Origin: Candidatus Symbiothrix sp.
GTDB lineage: Bacteria; Bacteroidota; Bacteroidia; Bacteroidales; Azobacteroidaceae
Direction: 5' to 3'
NCBI GenBank assembly: GCA_031284765.1
Contig: JAITXK010000089.1
Location: 1-9,727 of the forward strand
DNA: 9,727 nucleotides
A program made the translations under genes and the position numbers. This document shows positions 1-7,199 of the stretch, piece after piece. The notes under the pieces are model-generated. The model ran no database searches and was not told the DNA's origin. It saw nothing but the letters and a program-made list of their open reading frames with translations. Numbering within the stretch: the first letter of the stretch is position 1; each line of letters begins with the position of its first letter.

Positions 1-411
1 TAAAAACCATAAAAGTATATTGACCACCACAAAAAGCAATGCCGTGATTCGTTTCCACGAACCGGTTATATGAAAGCAGGTCACGAAAATAAAAATACAA
101 TAGACAATTGTATTCAATACATTGAACGTATCTTTTCCAATCAATATAAAGAAATGATTTAAAAATTGTGCAACCAGACGTCCTCCCCATACGTTGTAAA
201 GATTGTGTAATGAGGTGAAAATGTCTGACATGGATGATATTTTATCCGAGACTTCAAAATCCCAACCCGGTAATGGCTTGTTTTGCCCAATCATAAAAGT
301 ATATCGGATGTCATCCGTAACAAATATAGTAAAGACATTCAATATCCAAAACAGGATACCGGTTAAAATGACTACTGCAAGTAAAGTGTGTGTTTTAAGA
401 AATGCTTTCAT
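1..411 (-). CDS. Polytopic membrane protein, DUF6056/GT-C-like, N-terminal part (runs off left edge)
   Basis: An open frame of 137 codons starts at an ATG at 409-411 and reads to the left edge without a stop, so only the N-terminus is present. The start gives a short basic N-terminus and a first membrane helix at about residues 8-30. A loop follows with an acidic pair (D33-D34, context VTDDIRYTF), then YNVWGGRLVAQF at 72-83 and strongly hydrophobic helices from about 84 onward. An early acidic pair in the first outer loop followed by a GGR motif is what I recall of DUF6056/GtrC-like integral membrane proteins. Those resemble GT-C glycosyltransferases that use polyprenyl-phosphate sugars. The gene begins 21 bp after the stop of the GtrB-like transferase, so the two are probably co-transcribed, and the partner would supply the lipid-linked sugar. 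The membrane topology is clear; the family name is from memory and the transferase role is inferred. Confidence 0.72.
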   Translation of the reverse strand, partial: MKAFLKTHTLLAVVILTGILFWILNVFTIFVTDDIRYTFMIGQNKPLPGWDFEVSDKISSMSDIFTSLHNLYNVWGGRLVAQFLNHFFILIGKDTFNVLNTIVYCIFIFVTCFHITGSWKRITALLFVVVNILLWFL

Positions 412-432
412 TTTCAATAAATTAAATAGATG

Positions 433-1356
433 TTATTTTTCTTCTTTTATAATAAAATAAGGCCGCTTTTTCACTTCAATGTATATTTTTGAAATATATT
501 GCCCCAAAATTCCTGCTGTAAAAAGTTGTATTCCGCTGCAAAACAAAATGATACAGATGGTGGATGCCCATCCGGCTACCGGATCACCCCAGAACGCTTT
601 ACGAAGGATGATAAAACCAATCAGAAAGAGAGAGGATAAGAAGAGTAAAATACCTAAAATTGAGGCAATTGCCATCGGTTTGGAGGAAAAAGCAATAATG
701 CCGTCCAACGAATATAAAAAGAGTTTTCCAAACGACCATTTGGTTTCACCCGTACTGCGTTGTATGTTTTCGTATTCAAACCACTTGGTCTTGAATCCAA
801 CCCATGGAAATATACCTTTGGAAAATCGATTCCGTTCGGGTAATGATAATACGGCATCAACGTATGGACGGGACATTAACCGAAAATCACGTGCGCCGTC
901 AACGATTTCGATATCCGTGAATTTAGTCATCAGACTGTAAAACATGCGTGCGAAAAGGGAGCGAATTGGCGGTTCGCCTGCCCGGGTTATTCTGCGGGTA
1001 CCTGCACAGTCATACTCTCCTGAGGCTACCGCTTCAAACATTTGAGGAATAAGCGAAGGGGGGTCTTGTAAATCCACATCCATCACCACAATGTATTGGC
1101 CTTTTGCTCTTTGCAATCCGGCCAACAAAGCAGCTTCTTTTCCAAAGTTTCTTGAAAATTGAATATAGCGTACGCAATTATCCTGCAAAGACAATTCCCG
1201 CAAAATATTGAAAGTAGCGTCTTTAGAACCGTCATCCACAAAAATAAATTCGTAATCGTTTCCCATTTGCTGCATAATGGAAGATAACTCTTTATAGGTG
1301 CCTTTGATGGCAAGTTCTTCATTATAGCAAGGGAGAATGATTGATATTAATAACAT
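433..1356 (-). CDS. Polyprenyl-phosphate glycosyltransferase, GT2 family (GtrB/DPM1-like)
   Basis: A 307-residue GT-A glycosyltransferase with a membrane anchor. It probably moves a sugar from a nucleotide donor to undecaprenyl phosphate on the inner face of the cytoplasmic membrane. Visible in order: the nucleotide-binding strand ILPCYNEE (7-14), VDDGSKD (40-46), SRNFGKEAA (68-76), the metal-binding DxD region DVDLQDPP (93-100), an amphipathic stretch near FGKLFLYSLDGI, then two membrane helices at about 228-252 and 264-290 and a basic tail. This order is that of the GtrB/DPM1/ArnC-like subfamily. I chose the ATG at 1356. A TTG ten codons upstream is possible but lies close to the likely -7 box and adds nothing conserved. 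The following gene is a multi-pass membrane protein, the usual arrangement for a transferase pair that decorates O-antigen or another surface glycan. Annotation pipelines may call it ArnC, but no other arn genes are visible. The sugar is unknown. Confidence 0.9.
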   Translation of the reverse strand: MLLISIILPCYNEELAIKGTYKELSSIMQQMGNDYEFIFVDDGSKDATFNILRELSLQDNCVRYIQFSRNFGKEAALLAGLQRAKGQYIVVMDVDLQDPPSLIPQMFEAVASGEYDCAGTRRITRAGEPPIRSLFARMFYSLMTKFTDIEIVDGARDFRLMSRPYVDAVLSLPERNRFSKGIFPWVGFKTKWFEYENIQRSTGETKWSFGKLFLYSLDGIIAFSSKPMAIASILGILLFLSSLFLIGFIILRKAFWGDPVAGWASTICIILFCSGIQLFTAGILGQYISKIYIEVKKRPYFIIKEEK

Positions 1357-1373
1357 ATAAATTTTTAAAGCTG

Positions 1374-1400
1374 CAAATATATTCAATAAAAATCAATCAA
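1374..1400 (-). promoter_or_regulatory. Putative Bacteroidetes promoter for the GtrB-like gene
   Basis: On the minus strand a TATATTTG box (1381 to 1374) matches TAnnTTTG. A TTG at 1400-1398 lies 16 bp upstream, a little short for the usual -33 spacing. The box ends 17 nt before the ATG at 1356, so the leader would be very short. The -7 match is seen directly; the -33 element is weak. Confidence 0.45.
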
Positions 1401-1466
1401 CCATATTTATTTATCATTTTTTTAATTTAAGCCTGTATTTTGGATTTAATGCCCGTTGATAACCCT

Positions 1467-1485
1467 AAAAACTGACAACTATCAG
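1467..1485 (-). terminator. Weak intrinsic terminator of the calcium ATPase gene
   Basis: Reading the minus strand, CTGAT (1485-1481), loop AGTT, GTCAG (1476-1472) form a 5 bp stem with one G-U pair, followed directly by TTTTT (1471-1467). It overlaps the ATPase TGA stop at 1482-1484. The stem is short, so termination may be partial and the downstream GtrB-like gene could receive read-through. Confidence 0.35.
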
Positions 1486-4169
1486 GATGGTGTGGATGCG
1501 CTTCGTGCCACGCCTTTAACTATCTCCACGATAGGTATCGGAGCTATTGAAAGCACAACCACCCAAACCCACTGCATCATCGTCAAATGGGCAATATGAA
1601 ACAAATCGTGCAAGAACGGCACTTCTAATACTATCAACATCAAGCCGGCGGAAACGGCAATGGCGCCCAGCAACATTTTATTATTGAAGAATCCTCTGAA
1701 CGCCGAATGGCTGTGCGAACGAACATTGAACACGTGAGACAACTGCGTAAAGGCCAAAACGGCAAAACACATCGCCCGCGCCACATCCAATGCATTTGCC
1801 GAATCAGGTGTAGTATGCAATCCGATTTGAAAAGCGGTCAACGATAAGAGACCAATCATGATGCCCTGCAATCCAATCAAGGTAGAAAAACTTTTGCTCA
1901 AAATCGGCTTTTTCGAGTTGATGGGTTTGCGTTTCATCACATCGGAAGCGGCCGGGTCAACGCTCAAAGCCAGGGCAGGAAGACTGTCCGTAACCAAGTT
2001 AATCCACAGAATATGAATCGGCAATAAGGGTGTTGCCCAATTGGCCATCACAGCCGTGAACAATACAATAATCTCGCCGACATTGCTCGAAAGCAGGAAT
2101 TCAATCGCTTTCATAATGTTGTCGTAAATCCGGCGGCCTTCTTCTACCGAGGAAACGATGGTCGAAAAATTATCATCGGTCAGCACAATATCGGCTGCTT
2201 CTTTGGATACATCGGTTCCCACGATGCCCATTGCTGCACCGATGTCGGCTAATTTCAGGGCGGGAGCATCATTCACGCCGTCGCCGGTCATAGCAACAAC
2301 CTCTCCGTTGGATTGGAAAGCCTTCACAATTCGCACCTTATGTTCGGGCGATACACGGGCATAGACTGAAATATGATGTACCTGTTCGCGCAATTCATCG
2401 TCCGTTTTGTTTTCAACATCCGTGCCCGTAATGGCTAAATCGCCGTCGTGCATAATGCCCAGCGACTTGGCAATCGCGACAGCCGTAATCAAATGGTCGC
2501 CGGTAATCATTACCGGTTTAATGCCTGCTTCGCGGCATTTGAGTACAGCCATCCGGACTTCCGGACGCGGTGGGTCAATCATTCCCACCATTCCCACAAA
2601 GACCAATTCTTTTTCCAACGTCCACGTTTCGACGGAGGCAGGAAGTGTTTCGATTCGATTGCAAGCCATCGCCAATACGCGCAAGGCATTTTCGGCCAAT
2701 TGTTTATTGGATTCGCGGATGAGTTGTTTGTCTTCTTCGGTCAAAGCCCTGACTTGTCCGTTTTCCCAAATTTTCGTGCAGCATGCCAATAATTCGTCCA
2801 ATCCGCCTTTGGTATATACCGCTAAATAGTTGTCGTCTAACTGGTGGACAGTGGTCATCAATTTCCGTTCGGAGTCGAAAGGGATTTCGGCCACGCGGCG
2901 ATGTTCGCTTTCCAATTCATTTTTATTGAATCCGAATTGGATGCCCCAATCAATTAAAGCCGTTTCGGTGGGGTCTCCGGTGGTAGTATAAAGGCCATTT
3001 TCTTCCGAAAGCTTGGCATCATTGGCCAAAATGGCCGCGCGAATCAATTGTTTTTGGTCGTCCGAAAGTGTGGCGGTTTTCAGGATTTCGTCCAGGTCTT
3101 CCGCCTTTCCGTTGGTAAACATTTTCACGACCGTCATTTTATTTTGCGTTAATGTGCCCGTTTTATCGGAACAAATCACGGTGGTACTTCCCAAGGTTTC
3201 CACCGAGGGGAGTGTACGCACAATGGCATTGCGCTTCGCCAAACGCTGTACGCCAATAGACAAAACAATGGTGGAAACGGCAGGCAGGCCTTCGGGAATG
3301 GCCGCAGCGGCCAAACTAACCGCAATCATAAACATCGACAACCAGGAAACTCCGTGCAGAACACCTACGGCAAAAATCAATACACAGATAATCAATGCTC
3401 CGATTCCCAGATATTTACCGAGTACATCCAATTTGTGTTGCAAAGGGGTTTGCTGGTCGGGCGTTGCTTGAATCATGGCGGCGATTTTACCCACTTCGGT
3501 ATTCATTCCGGTGGAGATAACGATGCCTTTCCCTCGCCCGTACACCACATTGGTGGACGAAAATCCCAGGTTGTTGCGGTCACCCAAAGGGACGTCGGCA
3601 TAGGCAATCGCAGTTGTAGTTTTCTCCGAAGGAAGTGATTCGCCGGTCAGCGTAGCTTCCTGTATTTTTAGATTTACAGCTTCTATCCAGCGCAAATCGG
3701 CGGGAATGGAATCGCCGGTATCCAAGACCACGATGTCGCCCGGAACCAATTCGCGGGATTCAATGGTTTTTACATTTCCATCCCGGATGACTTTGCATTG
3801 CGGGGCGGCCATCTTTTCCAGCGCCTCCAATGACCGTTCGGCACGGTCTTCCTGCATCACGCCGATAATGGCATTGACTACCACAATCAGTAAAATAATC
3901 AGGGCATCGGTAAATCCTTCGCCCTGAATGTATCCTGTAATGCCCGAAACCACGGCGGCAACTATCAGAATAATAATCATGAAACTTTCAAACTGCATCA
4001 GGAATTTCGCAAACAAACTTTTGCTTTTTTTCTTTTGAAATTCGTTGTAGCCAAAGGTAGCCAAACGGGCTTTTGCTTCGGTATCCGTCAAGCCTTTCGA
4101 CAAAGAAGTACGCAGTTCATCGGCCACAGCCTCACCGGTTTGATTGTAATAGTGTTTTTGTTGTAACAT
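1482..4169 (-). CDS. Calcium-transporting P-type ATPase, type II (SERCA-like)
   Basis: A complete 895-residue ATP-driven cation pump of the cytoplasmic membrane, most likely exporting Ca2+. The N-terminal cation-ATPase domain (about 5-75) precedes M1-M2. The actuator domain carries TGES at 175-178, M4 carries PEGLP at 292-296, and the phosphorylation motif DKTGTLT starts at Asp335. The nucleotide domain has KGG at 454-456, and the hinge has TGD at 556 and TGDGVND at 628-634. M5 contains NVGE (N696, E699) and M6 NLVTD (N724, T727, D728). These correspond to SERCA N768, E771, N796, T799 and D800, so Ca2+ site II is intact. The M8 glutamate of SERCA site I appears to be His812 (LSHVFN), which suggests one Ca2+ per cycle as in Listeria LMCA1 or PMCA. 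I chose the ATG at 4169 over a GTG eight codons upstream because that GTG overlaps the -7 box. It is a single-gene unit divergent from rpmE2. Confidence 0.93.
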   Translation of the reverse strand: MLQQKHYYNQTGEAVADELRTSLSKGLTDTEAKARLATFGYNEFQKKKSKSLFAKFLMQFESFMIIILIVAAVVSGITGYIQGEGFTDALIILLIVVVNAIIGVMQEDRAERSLEALEKMAAPQCKVIRDGNVKTIESRELVPGDIVVLDTGDSIPADLRWIEAVNLKIQEATLTGESLPSEKTTTAIAYADVPLGDRNNLGFSSTNVVYGRGKGIVISTGMNTEVGKIAAMIQATPDQQTPLQHKLDVLGKYLGIGALIICVLIFAVGVLHGVSWLSMFMIAVSLAAAAIPEGLPAVSTIVLSIGVQRLAKRNAIVRTLPSVETLGSTTVICSDKTGTLTQNKMTVVKMFTNGKAEDLDEILKTATLSDDQKQLIRAAILANDAKLSEENGLYTTTGDPTETALIDWGIQFGFNKNELESEHRRVAEIPFDSERKLMTTVHQLDDNYLAVYTKGGLDELLACCTKIWENGQVRALTEEDKQLIRESNKQLAENALRVLAMACNRIETLPASVETWTLEKELVFVGMVGMIDPPRPEVRMAVLKCREAGIKPVMITGDHLITAVAIAKSLGIMHDGDLAITGTDVENKTDDELREQVHHISVYARVSPEHKVRIVKAFQSNGEVVAMTGDGVNDAPALKLADIGAAMGIVGTDVSKEAADIVLTDDNFSTIVSSVEEGRRIYDNIMKAIEFLLSSNVGEIIVLFTAVMANWATPLLPIHILWINLVTDSLPALALSVDPAASDVMKRKPINSKKPILSKSFSTLIGLQGIMIGLLSLTAFQIGLHTTPDSANALDVARAMCFAVLAFTQLSHVFNVRSHSHSAFRGFFNNKMLLGAIAVSAGLMLIVLEVPFLHDLFHIAHLTMMQWVWVVVLSIAPIPIVEIVKGVARSASTPS

Positions 4170-4192
4170 CTTGCATTCATTTATTAGCGACA

Positions 4193-4212
4193 CAAAATTA
4201 ATGCTAATTTTG
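4193..4212. promoter_or_regulatory. ATPase -7 box inside a perfect 8-4-8 inverted repeat
   Basis: CAAAATTA (4193-4200), spacer ATGC, TAATTTTG (4205-4212) is a perfect inverted repeat. Read on the minus strand, its left arm is TAATTTTG, a TAnnTTTG -7 box 23 nt before the ATPase ATG. The best upstream TTG (4228-4226) is 25 bp away, longer than usual, so a -33 element is not convincing. The symmetry over the -7 box would suit a regulator site, but with such AT-rich arms chance is possible. Confidence 0.45.
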
Positions 4213-4265
4213 GAATCGTAGCGTACAATATCCCTAAAATTTAAGGTAAAAAATCACGAAAAACA

Positions 4266-4295
4266 TTGTTATTCATTGAAAAATACCTATCTTTG
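4266..4295 (+). promoter_or_regulatory. Bacteroidetes-type promoter of rpmE2
   Basis: A TTG at 4266-4268 and a TATCTTTG box at 4288-4295 are separated by 19 bp, a good match to the TTTG / TAnnTTTG pattern of the Bacteroidetes primary sigma factor. Transcription should start near 4301, giving an AT-rich leader of about 40 nt before the rpmE2 ATG, with no clear Shine-Dalgarno sequence. Confidence 0.7.
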
Positions 4296-4341
4296 CCACC
4301 CAAATTACAAATTAGAATAGTAATCAAATAAAAATACAATA

Positions 4342-4596
4342 ATGAAAACAGGACTTCATCCGGAAAACTATCGTCCGGTCGTATTCAAAGACATGTCGAA
4401 TGAAGATACATTTATCACTCGTTCCACAATCAACGCAAAAGAAACCATTGAATTGGATGGCGTTACTTATCCCTTGGTTAAAATTGAAATTTCAAATACC
4501 TCGCATCCGTTCTATACCGGTAAACAAAAATTGGTGGATACCGCAGGCCGTGTAGATAAGTTCATGAGCCGTTACGGAAGTCGCAGCAAAAAATAA
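4342..4596 (+). CDS. rpmE2: Ribosomal protein bL31, type B (zinc-independent)
   Basis: An 84-residue large-subunit ribosomal protein of the L31 type B class, which helps bridge the 50S and 30S subunits. Recognisable segments are GLHPENYRPVVF (4-15), SNTSHPFYTGKQ (51-62) and GRVDKFMSRYG (69-79), ending in a basic tail. The protein contains no cysteine, so it lacks the zinc ribbon of type A L31. In bacteria with both forms, type B replaces type A under zinc shortage; whether this organism has a type A copy cannot be seen here. It is monocistronic, with its own promoter upstream and a hairpin terminator 27 bp after the stop. Length and sequence are normal for the family. Confidence 0.96.
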   Translation: MKTGLHPENYRPVVFKDMSNEDTFITRSTINAKETIELDGVTYPLVKIEISNTSHPFYTGKQKLVDTAGRVDKFMSRYGSRSKK

Positions 4597-4623
4597 ATTC
4601 TTTTCATGATACATTATTTTGGA

Positions 4624-4655
4624 AGAGCTTGATACTTTGGTGTCAGGCTTTTTTT
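4624..4655 (+). terminator. Intrinsic terminator of rpmE2, overlapping the convergent gene's end
   Basis: GCTTGATAC (4627-4635), loop TTTG, GTGTCAGGC (4640-4648) form a 9 bp stem with two G-T wobbles. A few further A-T or G-T pairs extend the base, and seven T residues follow (4649-4655). It fits a rho-independent terminator for rpmE2. The right arm and T tract also encode the last residues (Lys-Lys-Ala) and TGA stop of the glycosyltransferase on the other strand. Read in the minus direction the hairpin lacks a T tract, so it is probably one-way. Confidence 0.75.
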
Positions 4656-5515
4656 ATGTCCGGATTCGAAAAGCGAAAGCCGCACTGAAAAGCAGTCCAT
4701 TTCACAGCACATTCGAGGCAAAAACATGCCATCTGCGCTATCTGTCTTTGTTTATACAAATGGGACAAAACGTATTGAGCCATTTTCATGCCTTCGGAGG
4801 AAGTTCGTATGTTTTGAAATGCAGAAGCATAACAACGCATGAACTTACCGATTTTATAATTGCGTACAAAACTCTGTTTCAAACTGAATTGGTGGGAATG
4901 AATCACTTTCGCCTCGGCGCAATAAGCCACTTTATAGCCTGCAAAAATGAAGCGGGCGGCAATCAACATGTCTTCATTGGTCAGAACAGGGCTTTCAAAT
5001 CCGCCGACTTGCAAATAGGCTGTTCGTCGATAGGCAGCACAAACATTGGAGGTAAAAAACGTTTTGATGCCCAATTCGGGGATATTTTCCTTGCTGCGAA
5101 TCTTGCTTTGCGATGGATAATTGAACGCACGAATCCATTTTTCTGTCAGACTCGCTTCTTTTTTTGCCATTTGCCTTCCGCTTGCCATCACAACAGTTTC
5201 ATCTTGGAAAGGTAATAAAAGGTGTTCCACACAATGCTCATCAACCGGCAAGGCATCTTGGGTAAAAAACAGGACAAAATCACCGGTGGAGTGTCTGAAT
5301 GCTCTATCGCGCGTAGTACCATGATTAAATGAAGCCCGGTTGACGGATAAAAAAATCACGTCGTACTCACGGCAAATCCGCTCCGTTGCATCGTCCGATT
5401 GCGAATCAATAACAATGATTTCATCAATCGGAAAACTTTGATGTTGCAAAGCCTGCAACAAAGTAGCAAGCTCTTTTTCTGCATTCAGAGTGGGAATAAT
5501 GGCAGTTATTTTCAT
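4643..5515 (-). CDS. Glycosyltransferase family 2, rhamnosyltransferase-like
   Basis: A 290-residue soluble or peripheral GT-A glycosyltransferase, probably acting at the cytoplasmic face of the membrane in surface polysaccharide or lipopolysaccharide assembly. Motifs in order: IIPTLNAE (6-13), VIDSQSDD (35-42), FNHGTTRD (63-70), FFTQDALP (83-90, in place of a classical DxD), the acidic NEDM (180-183) as candidate catalytic base, and HSHQF (206-210). The NHG.TR plus TQDA combination is typical of RfbF/RfbN-like dTDP-rhamnose transferases, so rhamnose is the best guess for the donor; other sugars remain possible. No convincing membrane helix is seen. The ATG at 5515 lies 4 bp after the stop of the upstream transporter gene, so its initiation region overlaps that gene's end and translation is probably coupled. 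It is the last gene of the operon, ending inside the rpmE2 terminator. No other polysaccharide genes sit beside it. Confidence 0.86.
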   Translation of the reverse strand: MKITAIIPTLNAEKELATLLQALQHQSFPIDEIIVIDSQSDDATERICREYDVIFLSVNRASFNHGTTRDRAFRHSTGDFVLFFTQDALPVDEHCVEHLLLPFQDETVVMASGRQMAKKEASLTEKWIRAFNYPSQSKIRSKENIPELGIKTFFTSNVCAAYRRTAYLQVGGFESPVLTNEDMLIAARFIFAGYKVAYCAEAKVIHSHQFSLKQSFVRNYKIGKFMRCYASAFQNIRTSSEGMKMAQYVLSHLYKQRQIAQMACFCLECAVKWTAFQCGFRFSNPDIKKA

Positions 5516-5519
5516 CGAA

Positions 5520-7190
5520 CTAACAGAATACCAATATCAGCAACTGCGCCGTCAACACCCGCAAAAACATTGTAAACGGATAAACGGTGGCGTAACTTAC
5601 TGCCGGCGCATCGTTGCCCGCAGCCGCATTGGAATAGGCCAAAGCAGGAGGGTCGGTGGTGCTTCCAGCCAATAAGCCCATTAACGTATAATAGTTTATC
5701 TTGAACACCGAGCGACCTATAATACCAATAATCAACAACGGCACTAACGTGATAATCAGTCCGTAACCTATCCAGCTCCAACCGCCATCATTCACAATCG
5801 TGGAAACAAAATTTTCGCCCGCACTCAAGCCCACACAAGCCAGAAACAAGCAAATTCCGATTTCGCGCAACATTAAATTGGCGCTCATGGTGGTGTAAGT
5901 TACCAAATGATATTTTGGGCCGAAAATACTGATGAGAATAGCCACAATCAACGGTCCACCCGCCAAACCTAATTTTACCGGTTGCGGAATGCCCGGAAAG
6001 GCAAACGGAATGCTTCCCAATAATACGCCTAAAAAGATTCCGATAAAGATGGGTATCAAATTGGGTTCGTTCAAACGTTTCATTTGATTGCCCAAAACAC
6101 GTTCTACGCTTTTGATGGCATTTTCATCTCCAACAACGGTTACCCTGTCACCCAATTGAAGGCTCAATCCCGATTCGGCAATCAAATCAACACCCGAACG
6201 ATTGACCCGCGTAATATTTACGCCGTAATTATTCCGCAAATTCAAGTGAAGAATCGAACGGCCATTGATATTAGATTTCGTAATCAATATCCGGCGCGAA
6301 ACCAAATGCGTGGACAACAAATCCCACTCGGCTTTGTCCATTTCAATCACTCTGCCTAATAAAGCAATCACTGTTTCTTTATTGGCAGGCGTTGTAGCCA
6401 GATAAATCTTATCGTTTTCATTTAATAACGATTGCGAGGAAGCGATTTCAATACGTCCGTCCTTTTGATGCAATACCCTTGAAATCACAAATTTACGGTC
6501 AATCAAACGATGGGCTTCTGCAATGGTTTTGCCGTAAATGGCGGGATTGCTTACTTTCAGCGAAATCAATTCGATTTGTTCGGCTTTTTGAGAAGAATTG
6601 TTCAACAGTTCCGTTTCCTTGGCCAAATTGACTTTGAATACATAACGCAAAATCATGATGGAGAAAATGATTCCGACTACCGCCAATGGATACGCCACGG
6701 CATAACCCATTGCAATAGTTGAATCGCCTACGCCTTTCAGGTCGAAATAGGCTTGTTGCGCCGCTCCCAATCCGGGTGTGTTGGTTACCGCTCCCGACAA
6801 AATTCCGACTAAGGTCTGCATCGAAATACCGGTCGTATAATGTAATATAATCGTGGTAATGACTCCGAGAAGAACGATTCCCATTGCCAACATATTCAAG
6901 GTGATACCGCCTTTTTTGAAGGAAGAAAAGAAACCCGGTCCCACTTGCAATCCAATGGAATACACAAAAAGAATCAATCCGAATTCTTTCATGAAATGCA
7001 GAATTTCGTGATTGACCTTAAAGCCGAAATGTCCCAATAAAATACCGACAAAAAGCACAAAAGTAATCCCCAGCGAAATACCGAAAACTTTAATTTTTCC
7101 CAAAGGGATGCCTAAAGCAATGACTGCAGCAAACAACAAAACCGTGTGGGCAACCCCATCGCCCCAAAATAAATCAGATAACCAATCCAT
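5520..7190 (-). CDS. AspT/YidE-family transporter with two RCK_C domains
   Basis: A 556-residue inner-membrane protein of the aspartate:alanine exchanger (AAE) family. Hydrophobic helices fill about residues 12-185. Two tandem cytosolic RCK_C (TrkA-C) domains lie at about 205-280 and 290-366 (for example LISLKVSNP and DRVTVVGDE), and a second membrane half runs at about 378-556. The halves are an internal duplication: GAVTNTPGLGAA (133-144) with AYPLAVVGI in the first matches GSTTDPPALAYS (509-520) with VYPFTMFLR in the second. Length and layout are normal for YidE/YbjL-type putative transporters. Characterised AspT exchanges aspartate for alanine in Tetragenococcus; most bacterial homologues have no known substrate, so exchange here is an inference. 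The RCK_C domains suggest gating by a small ligand. The ATG at 7190 is 9 bp after the MarC stop. Co-transcription with an aspartate kinase makes an aspartate-related substrate attractive but unproven. Confidence 0.92.
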   Translation of the reverse strand: MDWLSDLFWGDGVAHTVLLFAAVIALGIPLGKIKVFGISLGITFVLFVGILLGHFGFKVNHEILHFMKEFGLILFVYSIGLQVGPGFFSSFKKGGITLNMLAMGIVLLGVITTIILHYTTGISMQTLVGILSGAVTNTPGLGAAQQAYFDLKGVGDSTIAMGYAVAYPLAVVGIIFSIMILRYVFKVNLAKETELLNNSSQKAEQIELISLKVSNPAIYGKTIAEAHRLIDRKFVISRVLHQKDGRIEIASSQSLLNENDKIYLATTPANKETVIALLGRVIEMDKAEWDLLSTHLVSRRILITKSNINGRSILHLNLRNNYGVNITRVNRSGVDLIAESGLSLQLGDRVTVVGDENAIKSVERVLGNQMKRLNEPNLIPIFIGIFLGVLLGSIPFAFPGIPQPVKLGLAGGPLIVAILISIFGPKYHLVTYTTMSANLMLREIGICLFLACVGLSAGENFVSTIVNDGGWSWIGYGLIITLVPLLIIGIIGRSVFKINYYTLMGLLAGSTTDPPALAYSNAAAGNDAPAVSYATVYPFTMFLRVLTAQLLILVFC

Positions 7191-7199
7191 ATATAAATT

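Noticed and set aside
203..460. An 85-codon plus-strand open frame near the left edge
   Set aside because: It is antisense to the partial membrane protein on the minus strand, whose translation has coherent membrane helices and a sensible operon position.
479..940. A 153-codon plus-strand frame opposite the GtrB-like gene
   Set aside because: It is antisense to a well-supported glycosyltransferase and has no independent promoter or family resemblance.
4619..5215. A 198-codon plus-strand open frame opposite the rhamnosyltransferase-like gene
   Set aside because: It starts at a TTG inside the rpmE2 terminator region, lies wholly antisense to a gene with clear GT2 motifs, and its translation shows no recognisable domain.
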